Shown one piece after another: positions 31,836-41,284 of a stretch of 64,000 nucleotides of DNA. The notes under the pieces were generated by a model, which had not been told where the DNA came from, searched no databases, and saw nothing but the letters and a program-made list of their open reading frames with translations. Numbering within the stretch: position 1 is the first letter of the stretch; every line of letters begins with the position of its first letter. Made by a program: the position numbers and the translations under genes. The DNA comes from Diploptera punctata (Eukaryota; Arthropoda; Insecta; Blattodea; Blaberidae), in NCBI GenBank assembly GCA_030220185.1, contig JASPKZ010010213.1, positions 60,024-124,023 on the forward strand, in the 5' to 3' direction.

Positions 31836-31837
<2 letters not shown>

Positions 31838-32293
31838 CTCAGGGGTCCCCATCTAGGGGATATGTGGATGGCGACCACAAGGTGCCCAAGCTGAGCAAAA
31901 CATTTGTTCCACTTACTTGTGTTTTGCACTCTTTTAACTTTAGTATCTAACCTCTCTTGGTTAACTCTTGTTTGTTTTCGACCCCGACGCTATTAGGGCA
32001 TCCGAGGGCTAGGGAGTCTTTCCTTTCTTCCATTTCTTCTTTATTTATTTTCTTTTCTTCTCCAGAAAAGCCTGATCAAAGGCTATAAGATGGCTGCCCC
32101 ATCACTGGTCTTGCCTTCCTTTGGCCAGCAACTAATCGAAAGGACTATTATTATGCTTTCAAGTCTTATACGAGAATTTCCCGGAAGGATCAAACTTATG
32201 ATCTCTGGGCCGTCCTATGAAACTCTGGAGAGAAAATTTTCTACAGGATCGTAACAGGCCTTGGCCTAATACTTGGAAGGAAGAAGAAGAAGA
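31836..32293 (-). repeat. SINE-F copy 2
   Basis: Nearly co-linear with 8429-8856. Ends at the right in GGAAGGAAGAAGAAGAAGAT. The high similarity of the two copies suggests relatively recent activity. Confidence 0.7.
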
Positions 32294-32682
32294 TAATAAT
32301 AGTAATAATAATAATAATAATTTTTTATTGAGTCGAAGGCTGGTATTCAAGAACCAAGCTCTGTAAGGCCTTGCCATCTCCGTCTTCCGTAAGCCGAGGC
32401 TCTCATCTTTTAATTGTTCCCGGAATTATTATTTTAATAAATGTCTTGTTAGCACATGATGTTGAACAGAGTGAGCCAGTTAGAGTAGGTTCTGCATGAC
32501 CCACATAATTAACCACGGAGAGACGGGCAGAGAGTCGCTCTTCGTTGAAAATTTGTTTCTTTAATACCTGTCTAAATGTTTACAGATGTAAGAATGTTCC
32601 CGACATATTGGCTATTGAAAATGAGAACAGCATGCAACAACGAACACAAAAATATAGTATGAAATTATCCTTATTGATTGTC
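32294..32682. other. Unassigned sequence with a short (AAT)n
   Basis: AATAATAATTTTTTATTGAG near 32310-32330 is followed by GAGTCGAAGGCTGG and GTAAGCCGAGGCTCTC. It is possibly another SINE, but unrecognised. Confidence 0.3.
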
Positions 32683-32830
32683 TGCCATGGTGGTCAGTTG
32701 TTATAGGCCTATTTCTTTGTTCTAGTCTCGAGGTTCGTGGGTTCAAACCCTTCGGGGTCGATGATTATCGGGCTCATAAAAGAAACTCAAGACTAAATAA
32801 AAAGACCTCTGAGAAAAATTTAATTAACCT
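32683..32830 (+). repeat. SINE-B copy, diverged
   Basis: GCCATGGTGGTCAGTTGTTA (A-box region), then GGGTTCAAACCCTTCGGGG (B box) and GGGCTCATAAAAGAAACTC, in the SINE-B order. Confidence 0.55.
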
Positions 32831-33173
32831 TAATTCATTTACTTATCTGCTAAATGTCTCCTTGAGGCCATGTTCTAATCACATGTCGCTGGGTGACATC
32901 TATAATGAAATAATCGTAACTTAATTATTCGTAGGTGGATTGGAAAAATTGAACTTGTGTTTGGAAAAGTGATAATTAATTTTTTTAACTAGTTTTTCTC
33001 TTTTGTACTTGTATTTTCCAACTCGAATAAGTATTCGTTCCTTGACTCGTTTAATGGCCGTTTTTGTTCCCTTGTGAATGTACAACATACAGTTTCCCAC
33101 GTCGTCCGGTGTTAAGGTATTACTTTATGTAGTTGCTTTCTACCCCGATGGGTAATTCCCAATTGTCATGCTG
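32831..33173. other. Unassigned sequence
   Basis: Nothing recognised. Confidence 0.35.
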
Positions 33174-33206
<33 letters not shown>

Positions 33207-33225
33207 TTGTGTGTGTATGTGGAAT
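33174..33225. repeat. (GT)n microsatellite, interrupted
   Basis: GT runs with TTT and TATG interruptions. Confidence 0.9.
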
Positions 33226-33261
33226 TAATGGGGAATGAATATGTTTCTCAGGCGTAGGGTT

Positions 33262-33575
33262 TTCATAGGAGACAGGTGAACTACATGGTCTTATAGGAGG
33301 TCAGATATAATAAGAACAGTTAAGTCTCGTAGACTGCGATGGTCAGGACATATGTCACGAATGGGGAATGAAAGACATGCATGGAAACTTCTTGGAGGAA
33401 AACCAGAGGGAAACTCCAAGTTGGCAGACCAATAATGAGGTAGGAGAATAACATTGACCATGATTTGAGGGAAGTAGATTAAACAGGAAATGATTGGAAG
33501 ACATTAGCTCAGGTTGGATGTATGGAGAGCTTATGTCCGTTCGGCTATTAACCCACGGGTTCGATAGTGCCAGCG
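33262..33575 (+). mobile_element. RTE-like LINE, 3' end (first of two)
   Basis: GTGAACTACATGGTCTTATA, GTTAAGTCTCGTAGACTGCG, GAATGGGGAATGAAAGACAT and a terminal GGGTTCGATAGTGCCAGCGA follow the family consensus, with small deletions. It is 5'-truncated. Confidence 0.85.
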
Positions 33576-33584
33576 AATTCCTTA

Positions 33585-33966
33585 GTTTGGATTTTCTTAG
33601 GAATTTTTTTGGCCCAAAATTGATTAACGAACAGGAATGGAGAAAACTACATAATAGTGAGCTACATGGTATGTACAGGAAGCCAGATATAATAAGAATA
33701 GTTAAGCCACGTGTAATGCGATGGGCAGGACATGTGGCACGAATGGGGAAAAAAGAGGCGTATGGAAGATTCTTATAAAAAACCAGAGGGAAAACTCCCA
33801 GTTGGTAGACAAAAAAATGAGGTGGGAGAATAATATTAACCATGATTTGAGGGAAGTAGATTATACAGAGGATGATTGGAAAACATTAGCTCAGGATAGG
33901 GATGGAGAGCATATGTCCGCGCGGCCATGAACCTACGGGTTCGATAGAGCCAGTGAGTTAGTAATG
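33585..33966 (+). mobile_element. RTE-like LINE, 3' end (second of two)
   Basis: This starts TTTTCTTAGGAATTTTTTTGG ten bases after the first copy ends and runs through 'HNSELHGMYRKPDIIRIVK' and 'WENNINHDLREVDYTEDDWK' to GGTTCGATAGAGCCAGTGAG. It is in the same orientation as its neighbour. Confidence 0.85.
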
Positions 33967-34430
33967 AGTTTATTCTTAGGGGTAGGGTTGGTTACTCGGA
34001 CCGGAAGCTTGTCTGGTCCTTTAGCCCCTGGGATTGAGCAAGGCTAGTAGTGAAAAGGAGATTTTGTGTGTACCTACCTCTCTGATATACCAAGTGTTCC
34101 TTATATAGGGAGCAAGAGATCAGTGGTGTTGATATACAGTTACGTTGCTCTATCAGAAAAAAAATATCACACGACCAGAAACCACAGTCACTATGTGGCA
34201 GCCAGTGATGATCCTTCAAGAATACTAATCGCATCTTAAGCTGTACCCTATGAAGACAAATTTAGAGAAGAGCTTCTCGGGCCAAACAAATAATCAAATC
34301 TAAACTTTGGACCAGACTCAGTTATAACTTCTGAAAAAGCAACATTACCCTTGACTTGGACGGTTGATAATAGCAGAACATACATGACTGACAATATAGA
34401 CGAAGAATCTGATGAAGTGTGTTGTCGTAG
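33967..34430. other. Unassigned sequence
   Basis: Nothing recognised. GACGAAGAATCTGATGAAG near 34400 has a distant echo at 34911 (CAGATGAAGATTTC), so the element to the right may extend outward. Confidence 0.3.
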
Positions 34431-34907
34431 ACTTTCACGGCCGGAGTTGCTATGATGATCTTGAAGAAGATTTTCGGGCTGTAGTCCGTGGTCTTGAGGC
34501 TTGAAGTTCCCCGACGTTTTGCCAGAGACTGCGTCTGGTATCCTCAAAGATTATCTTGAGTCTCAAGACAACCCTTGAGGATGTCAGAAGCAGTCTCTGG
34601 CGAAACGTCGAGGAACGTCAAGACTCAAGACAATCCTTGAGGATGCCAGACGCAGTCTCTGGCAAAACGTCGGGGAACTTCTAACCTCAAGACAATCCTT
34701 CAGGAAGCCAGACGCAATCTCTGTAGGATTGTCTTGAGTCTTAAGATATCCCTAGAGGATGCCAGACTCAGTCTCTGGCGAAACGTCGGGAAACTTCAAG
34801 CCTCATATAATCCTTGAGGATACCAGACGCAGTCTCTGACGAAACGTCGGGGAACTTCAAGCCTCAAGACAACGGCCTACAGCCCGAAAATCTTCCTCAA
34901 GATCATC
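34431..34907. mobile_element. Penelope-like end: inverted arms around tandem hammerhead-like units
   Basis: The left arm (34454-34560, GATGATCTTGAAGAAGATTT) is the complement of the right arm (to 34907). Between them lie four to five direct units of 60-65 bases containing TTGAGGATGCCAGACGCAGT followed by CTCTGGCGAAACGTCGG. A TTGAGGA box (CUGANGA with the first base changed), a perfect 6-bp stem GCCAGA/TCTGGC, and GAAAC give a hammerhead-like core with one extra U. Outside the left arm, the reverse complement of 34431-34447 gives the CCGGCCGTGAAAG block often seen near Penelope-like termini. No RT was found nearby. Confidence 0.6.
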
Positions 34908-35585
34908 AAACAGATGAAGATTTCATAAAAAAACTCTTCCCTAGAGAAAAACAAAGACTTCAAAATTAATTATGATGATGAGAAAGATTCCGTATTTGAG
35001 ATGCGCGGACCATCGCTCGAGTCGTAAAGCTGAATTGTTTGATATAATAAAGTAAATGACTGCTGAAGTAACAGAGTATAAAAATATATTGTATGTACAA
35101 TAATGTAGTATAATACATTACGCTTTATTTTATAAAATTGAATTAACATGACAAAATAAAATTCTATCAGAACGATAAAATAAACAACAGGAATGTCAAA
35201 TTGCAGTAAAAAAATAATTCTAGGTAGGCCTGCTGAATTTCAAATCGCAATGCATTATATTATAAAACCCCGGGCGTCCTGATAAATACCAGACCTCTAG
35301 GCGACATGTTTAAATTTAACATAATTATATTAGCCCTTGTTTATGTATTATAGTATTTCGCTTGTTTAGAACCAACTTGATCTATCTCCACTTAAAAATA
35401 ACTATTTTTTTATGTATCCAAGATCATATATCGTTTAATCTGTTTTAATTCCACAAATAAAATTGTACATTTTGTGGTAACAAAATGTTTTAAACTCCTT
35501 TCCTCAAAACAGTGTCATTATTGTGAATTGGTTATTATCCAAATTTTCATTGAGCTCACCTGAAAAAATTAAAAAAAGTTGAGCA
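34908..35585. other. Unassigned AT-rich sequence
   Basis: Nothing recognised up to the RTE 5' boundary. Confidence 0.35.
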
Positions 35586-35799
35586 TTGCTGCCGATAGGG
35601 TTACCCATGCCGGACTGGTCGAAGGTGATAAGCCAGACGAAAAAAGTACCTTGGGCGAAAGACTGACGATCTTTCACCGTAAAAATACAACAGTCAAGAA
35701 ATGCGGACATGTGTTCATCTGGGGTAAAATTTTCCGGAGGTCAAATAGTCCCCCATTCGGTTCTCCGGGCGGGGACTACTTCAGGGAACCCATGCCAAA

Positions 35800-36530
35800 G
35801 GCTCAAACACAGGGACATGTTCCTAGGAACATGGAATGTTAGGACTTTATACAATAGCGGGGCACTAGAGATATTAACGTGGGAATTGGATAAATCGCCC
35901 TTGGATATAGTCGCTTTACAGGAAGTTAGGTGGCCAGGAGAAGGTAGTCAGCAATCAGGAAGCTTTGCGTTATACTACGGGGGTGCAGAAAGACCTGCAT
36001 TTGTAACGGGTTTTTTAGTCAGAAGGAGGATCCTATCCGCTATCCGAGATATTAAGTTTGTTAGTGATAGGATATCATACATAATTCTAAAGGGTAAACG
36101 ACATGATTTTATAATTGTAAATGTACATGCCCCCACAGAAGATAAAGATGACAAGATCAAGGATGAGTTCTATGAAGAATTAGAATGCTTATTTGATAGC
36201 CTTTCACGATATCATATGAAAATTGTCTTAGGAGATTTTAATGCAAAGTGGGGCGGGAAGATATATTCAAACCAACAATAGGCAAATTCAGTCTTCATGA
36301 AGATAGTAACGACAATGGCGTTAGATTAGTCACATTTGCCACATCGAAGAATCTCATTGTTAAGAGCACAACATTTCAGCATAAGGATATTCATAAATAC
36401 ACCTGGACGTCCCCAGATGGAGAAACTTGGAACCAGATAGATCATGTATTAGTGGATAAACGCTGGCACAGTAGCATCATTGATGTTAGATCAGTTAGAG
36501 GGACAGACTGCAATTCGGATCATCATCTGG
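35800..36530 (+). pseudogene. RTE-like APE endonuclease domain (frameshifted)
   Basis: This encodes the target-nicking endonuclease. Visible motifs in order: 'GTWNVRTL' (metal/phosphate-binding Asn), 'DIVALQEVRW' (catalytic Glu), 'VNVHAPTEDKDD' (catalytic His region), 'IVLGDFNAK' (Asp and Asn), a one-base shift near 36250, 'YTWTSPDGETWNQIDHVLV' and 'DCNSDHHLV' (terminal Asp-His). All key residues of the APE fold survive in sequence, but they are split over two frames. It is followed by a charged linker to about 36960, where TGA interrupts the frame. Confidence 0.85.
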
Positions 36531-37082
36531 TCAGAGTGAAAATCAGACAACGGCTATCGCTTATGAGAGGAACGAACGCTAATGATGATTCTGTAAAATA
36601 TGAATTAAAAAACTTGAAAAATGATGAAATGCGACAAGAATACCAAATCAAAATTGCTAATAGATTTGAAGTACTGGAATCTTCAGATGACAATGTGGCA
36701 AACGAAGAAGAAACTGATATAAATAAAGAATGGGAGGCTATAAGAGATACTATTAAATTGTCAGCATCAGAAAGCATTGGTTGTTTAAAAAAGAGGCAAA
36801 ACAAGAAATGGTTTGATGAGGAATGTGTCGACATTGTAAAGAAAAGAAAGCTAGCAAAAATGAAATGGTTACACGAGCCAAATGAGGTAAATTTAGAGCA
36901 ATTGGGTAGTGTTAGACGGGAAACCACCAAGTTACTAAGAGTAAAAAGAGGGAATATTTGAGAGAGAAGATTAATGATCTTGAAATGAATGCAAAAAATA
37001 GGAACATTAGAGAATTATATCAGGGAATTAGTATAGAGAAGAAAGGGTTTCAGGCTGAACAAACATAATTCGGAATGAAAAT

Positions 37083-38125
37083 GGGGATATGATTGCAGAA
37101 TCTAGGAGTATATTAAATAGATGGAAAGGTTACTTTAATCAGCTATTAAATGTACATACAGAACAGGACATTGAGGAGGATAATTTACAGACAGCAGAAA
37201 TGCTAGTCGCAGAGCCAAGTGCATTAGAGGTTGAAATGGCGATTGAAAAATTGAAGATGTATAAAGCATCAGGTTCAGATGAGATCCCAGCAGAACTGAT
37301 AAAATCAGGGGAGAAAAATTGATGGACAAGATACGCTGGTTGCTTAGTAAGATTGGGAAAAGAAGCTCTTCCAGATGAATGGAAGGAATCAATTATCATA
37401 CCAATTTATAAGAAAGGAGATAAAACAGATTGCAACAACTACAGGGGCATCTCATTACTTTCAACTTACTTTCAACTTCGTACAAAATTCTAACAAATAT
37501 ATTAGTAAGCAGACTTACTCCCTATATTGATGACATTCTAGGAGATCATCAATGTGCATTTAGAAGAAACAGGTCTACAATAGATCAGATTTTCAGTTTA
37601 AGACAGATTTTAGAGAAGAAATGGGAATATAATGGTACTGTACATCAACTATATGTAGACTTCAAAAAAGCATATGATTCAATTAAGAGGGAGAAGTTAT
37701 ATAGTATCCTGCTGGAGTTCGGAATTCCTAAAAAGTTAGTTAGACTTATACGAATGTGTCTAAATGGCTCAAAGAGTAGGGTGCGTGTAGGCAAACAGTT
37801 TTCAGACACTTTTGAAATCCAGAATGGGTTGAAGCAAGGAGATGCACTATCTCCTTTACTATTTAATTTTGTACTAGAGCATGCCATTAAATCTTTAGAG
37901 AATGAGGAAGGCTTACAACTCAATGGTATTAATAAGCTGTTAGTTTATGCTGATGATGTAGTACTACTGGCCGATAGCAAGGAGATACTAAAGGCCAACA
38001 CGCACACACTATTGAGTAACACTAAGAAATTAGGACTGGAAATAAATATCAGTAAAACTAAATATATGGTCACACGTAGAAATTCAGTATATAATGGAAG
38101 TGGAACAGCTAATGACAAATGAGGG
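37083..38125 (+). pseudogene. RTE-like reverse transcriptase domain (frameshifted)
   Basis: Segments in three frames give 'YKASGSDEIPAELIK', 'PDEWKESIIIPIYKKGDKTD', 'NNYRGISLLST', then 'GDHQCAFRRNRSTIDQIFSL', 'LYVDFKKAYDSIKREKLY' (first catalytic Asp region), 'NGLKQGDALSPLLFNFVLE', and 'LLVYADDVVLLAD' (YADD, about 37948) with 'LGLEINISKTKYM' after it. This is the standard order of RT motifs 0-6. A short duplication of ACTTTCAACTT at ~37457-37478 breaks the frame between motifs 1 and 2, and a nonsense break lies at 37322. Otherwise the catalytic residues are intact. Confidence 0.88.
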
Positions 38126-38181
38126 AAATTTTGAGGAAGTGACTGAATTCAAATACCTAGGAACAATAATCACAAATAGGA

Positions 38182-38750
38182 ATGAGATGCAAAAGAATTA
38201 AACATAGGCTCAATTCTGGAAATGCATGCTATTATGCATTGCAGAGACTTTTGATGTCCCAACTCCTTTCAAAAAACGTTAAGCTGAAAATATATAAAAC
38301 TGTTATTCTACCAGTTATATTATATGGATGCGAAACCTGGACTCTTACTTTAAGGGAGGAAAGGAGATTACGAGTATTTGAGAATAAAGTTCTTAGGAAA
38401 ATTTTTGGATCAAAGAGAGATGAAGAGACAGGTGAATGGAGAAGACTACATAACAATGAACTACATGGTCTTTATAGGAAGCCAGATATAATAAGAACAG
38501 TTAAGTCTCGTAGACTGCGATGGGCAGGACATGTTGCGCGTATGGGAATGAAAGACGTGCATGGAAACTTCTTGTAGGAAAGCCAGAGGGAAAACGCCCA
38601 GTTGGTAGACCAAGAATGAGGTGGGAGAACAACATTAACTATGATTTGAGGGAAGTAGATTATACAGGGAATGATTGGAAAGCATTAGCTCAGGATAGGG
38701 ATGTATGGAGAGCTTATGTCCGCGCGGCCATGAACCTTCGGGTTCGATAG
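38182..38750 (+). pseudogene. RTE-like C-terminal tail
   Basis: This continues from RT as 'RLNSGNACYYALQRLLMSQL', 'KTVILPVILYGCETWTLTLR', 'FENKVLRKIFGSKRDE', 'RLRWAGHVARMG', a one-base break near 38545, then 'ERRAWKLLVGKPEGKRPVGR' and 'NINYDLREVDYTGNDWKALA', ending 'AYVRAAMNLRVR' and a stop. The LYGCExW and GRPRxRW blocks are characteristic of insect non-LTR tails. This is the segment most often found alone elsewhere in the window. Confidence 0.85.
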
Positions 38751-38779
38751 TGCCAATGAGTTAGTTAGTTAGTGTTAAA

Positions 38780-38853
38780 ATAATTACGAGTATTTGAGAA
38801 TAAAGTTCTTGGGCCAAAGACAGTTGAACAAACAGGTAAATGGAGAAGACTTA
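38780..38853 (+). mobile_element. RTE-like 3' fragment, left part (split by Tc1-like insert)
   Basis: ACGAGTATTTGAGAATAAAG and GTAAATGGAGAAGACTTA match the RTE family and stop at TA (38852-38853), where the Tc1-like element begins. The remainder resumes at 40368. Confidence 0.85.
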
Positions 38854-40367
38854 CAGTGGAGGAAATTGGTATAAAGCCACTAACTTTTAATAGTAAAACA
38901 ACCTGAAATATTTATGCAAATACCGTATGTGTCATAGATTACATATAATTAACTTGGACATAATTTCATACAGGTCTCCTCATTTTGTATTTATTATATA
39001 TGTAAATAATACGTAAAATCTAAGAAAACGCTGTCCTAGGGGTGGAAATCGGTATAAAGGCAGGTCAACTTCTGGCTCTTACAGAGACATAAATGTACGT
39101 ACAATGCCACGTGGAAAGCCTCTATAAAATGAAGAGAAATCAAGAGTTAGTGCCTTCAAGGAGATGGGCCTTTCAATAGACAAATACCTACGAAATTGGG
39201 GCTTCAAGATGTGTCATTGATAATTTTGTCAAACTGGGCTCACAATATAAAAAAAACGGAAAATATGGACGGACATGAAAAATTGTCTGAGCGCACTAAA
39301 CATGTCATTTTACGTAAAGCAAAAGGTAAGAATATGTTTTCTTCTCAAATTCAGGCTGATTTGAAGTTGTCATTAACAGCCAGGTGAGTAAGACAAATTC
39401 TGTCAGAAGACAAGAACCTAAAATTAAAAAAGAGTCTTAGTAAACTACCTCTGAACAATGCACATAAGAAAGCTAGAATGACTGTTGCTGAAGAACACAT
39501 GTCCTGGACCTCAGAATGGAATAAAGTAATGTTCAGTGATGAGAAGAAGTTTAATCTGGACGGGCCTAATGGCCTTCAGTATTACTGGAACGACCTCCGT
39601 ACTGAAGAGCAAGTTAGAATGGAGTAGAAACTTCGGTGGTGGAGGCGTTATGATTTGGGCAGCATTCTGCTTTAAAGGAAGATAAAAAATAGCATGGATA
39701 CGCACCAAGATGAATTCTGAGTCCTACACTGAGGAGCTTCTGGAGTCCTAATTGATACTAATGTATGAGGAATTTGGCGAAGATCAAATTTTTCAGCCAG
39801 ATGATGCTTCCATTCACGTGTCTGCTAAATCAAAGGAGTGGTTCAGGAAGAAAGAAATACCACTTTTGACGTGGCCAGTCAGAAGTCCTGATTTAAACCC
39901 GATTGAGAACTTATGGGGGATCCTGGCAAGGCGTGTGTATCGCAATGGACGGCAGTTTGGGACAGTGACTGAGCAGAAAAATATTATTCAGGAAGAGTGG
40001 GCTTCAATCTCAGTGGAAGAAATAAACACCCTCATGAAGTCAATGCCAAAGAGAATCTTGCAAGTAATTAACAACAATGGAGGTTCAACTAAATTTTAGA
40101 ACTTTGTTGTAAACTTTGCACTCAGGCTTTTTGGTTTAATCTGTGAAATACACAAAGTGCCGTTATACTAATTTCCACCCATATGTGAGAGTGGTTTCAG
40201 TTTTCATGTACTTTTTTGGACGGAAATGGATAATTATTTTTGACATTATTTGTGTGTGTTTTATACTCAATCACCTCCTAAGTTAATATAGAAAAATTCC
40301 AAAGAAAGAGTAAATAAACTTATGTTAACCCTTTTAACAAGTGGCTTTATACCAATATCCTCCACTG
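38854..40367 (+). mobile_element. Tc1-like transposon with TA target duplication
   Basis: This 1514 bp element's termini CAGTGGAGGAAATTGGTATA and the complement of TATACCAATATCCTCCACTG match at about 25 of 26 positions. TA is duplicated at 38852-38853 and 40368-40369. The flanks rejoin to give an RTE tail (GGAGAAGACT then AACAGTGAGCTACATGG), which proves the insertion. It has short inverted repeats and a single broken transposase frame. Complete in length, it is inactive because of frame breaks. Confidence 0.93.
39104..40099 (+). pseudogene. Tc1-family DD34E transposase (broken)
   Basis: The start MPRGKPL is followed at once by a stop. Later frames give 'NAHKKARMTVAEEHM', 'VMFSDEKKFNLDGPNG' (first Asp), then 'DQIFQPDDASIHVS' (second Asp), and 'PVRSPDLNPIENLWGILARR' (catalytic Glu). 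Exactly 34 residues separate the second Asp and the Glu, giving a DD34E triad typical of Tc1. The last 115 codons are one intact frame ending at TAG. Stops near 39125, 39387 and 39625 and a frame change before 39752 inactivate it. The protein would act by cut-and-paste at TA sites. Confidence 0.88.
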
Positions 40368-40369
40368 TA

Positions 40370-40705
40370 GAAAACAGTGAGCTACATGGTCTTTATAGGA
40401 AGCCAGATATAATAAGAACAGTTAAGTCTCGTAGAATGCGATTCACAGGACATGTGGCACGAATGGGGAAGGAAATATGTGCATGGAAGCTTCTTGTAGG
40501 AAAACCAGAGTAAAAAAACGCCCAGTTGGTAGATCAATAATGAGGTGGGAGAATAGCATATACCATGGTTTGAGGCAAGTAGATTATATTCAGGGGATGA
40601 TTGGAAAACATTAGCTCAGGATATGGATGTAAGGAGTGTTTATGTTCACGGAGCCATTAACCTATTGGTTCCTTAGTGTCTGTAAGTTAGTTCGTTACTT
40701 AGTTA
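40370..40705 (+). mobile_element. RTE-like 3' fragment, right part
   Basis: This continues the copy split at 38853: 'NSELHGLYRKPDIIRTVKSR', 'GHVARMGKEICAWKLLVGKP', and a worn 3' end with a GTTAGTTCGTTACTTAGTT tail. Confidence 0.85.
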
Positions 40706-40861
40706 AAATAATATTGTTCTAAGCAGATATAATGGTTTATATTATTTAATTACGAAATCTTCGAAAATGATCTGTTGTTTAGCATTTTTCCCGATATCGT
40801 AAATGGTTCTGAAGAGTTATATTCCACGAAACTGAATACAGAAACCCAGAATTTCCGTACA

Positions 40862-41112
40862 CAGATTCCTAAAAATCTTCGATAGGCAAGACATCTGGCA
40901 CGAATGGGGAATTATAGAGGGGCACGAAAAACTAGACGGAAAACGCCAAGTTGATTTACCAAGATTGAGGTGAGAGAATACCATTAACCATGATTTGGGG
41001 AAAGTAAATATACAAACGTTTGGAAAAAAAATAGCTCAGGATAGGGATATATGGGGAACATATGTCCTCGCGGCCATGAAGCTATTGGTTCTATAATACC
41101 AGTGAGTTAGTT
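40862..41112 (+). mobile_element. RTE-like 3' end, old
   Basis: CAAGACATCTGGCACGAATG, AACCATGATTTGGGGAAAGT, GATAGGGATATATGG and CAGTGAGTTAGTTA follow the family order with many changes. There is no open frame. Confidence 0.75.
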
Positions 41113-41275
41113 ATAAGGAAGATGGGACGACTAAGGAAAACATGGAAGCGATCAGTAGAGGAGGAAAGAAGGAAAAGCTGGAAACAAGTGAAATGTCTGG
41201 CTGGAAACAGACTACGCTGGAGGAACTTTACTGCTGCCCTACGTTCCCCTTAGGAACTGAAGAAAATAATAAGAA
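41113..41275 (+). pseudogene. LINE C-terminal tail (fourth type)
   Basis: The plus strand encodes 'GRLRKTWKRSVEEERRKSWK', 'QVKCLAGNRLRWRNFTAALR' and a stop, then AAGAAAATAATAAGAAGAAG. 'RPRKTW..VEEE..W.xVK..A.NRxRWR.F..AL' is another recurrent insect LINE terminus. It lies directly after an RTE end and before a foldback-ended element. Confidence 0.6.
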
Positions 41276-41284
41276 GAAGGAGTT

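Larger units (their letters stand above)
35586..38775 (+). mobile_element. RTE-like non-LTR retrotransposon, nearly full length
   Basis: This 3.2 kb element has a 5' region of ~230 bases, an APE-type endonuclease, a reverse transcriptase and a long C-terminal tail, ending GGGTTCGATAGTGCCAATGA with a GTTAGTTAGTTAGT tail. A single enzyme ORF, no apparent gag-like ORF1, and a short tandem-repeat 3' end fit the RTE clade; the endonuclease is of the kind often annotated 'craniofacial development protein 2-like'. At least seven frame breaks make it inactive: near 36250, 36959, 37060, 37322, 37465, 38110, 38200 and 38545. It is the master for about a dozen 3' fragments in the window. Confidence 0.88.

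Noticed and set aside
33355..33843. Minus-strand frame of 162 codons
   Set aside because: Antisense of two RTE tails; hydrophobic only because it is the complement of a basic tail.
36523..36930. Minus-strand frame of 135 codons opposite the LINE
   Set aside because: Shadow of the RTE-like coding strand.
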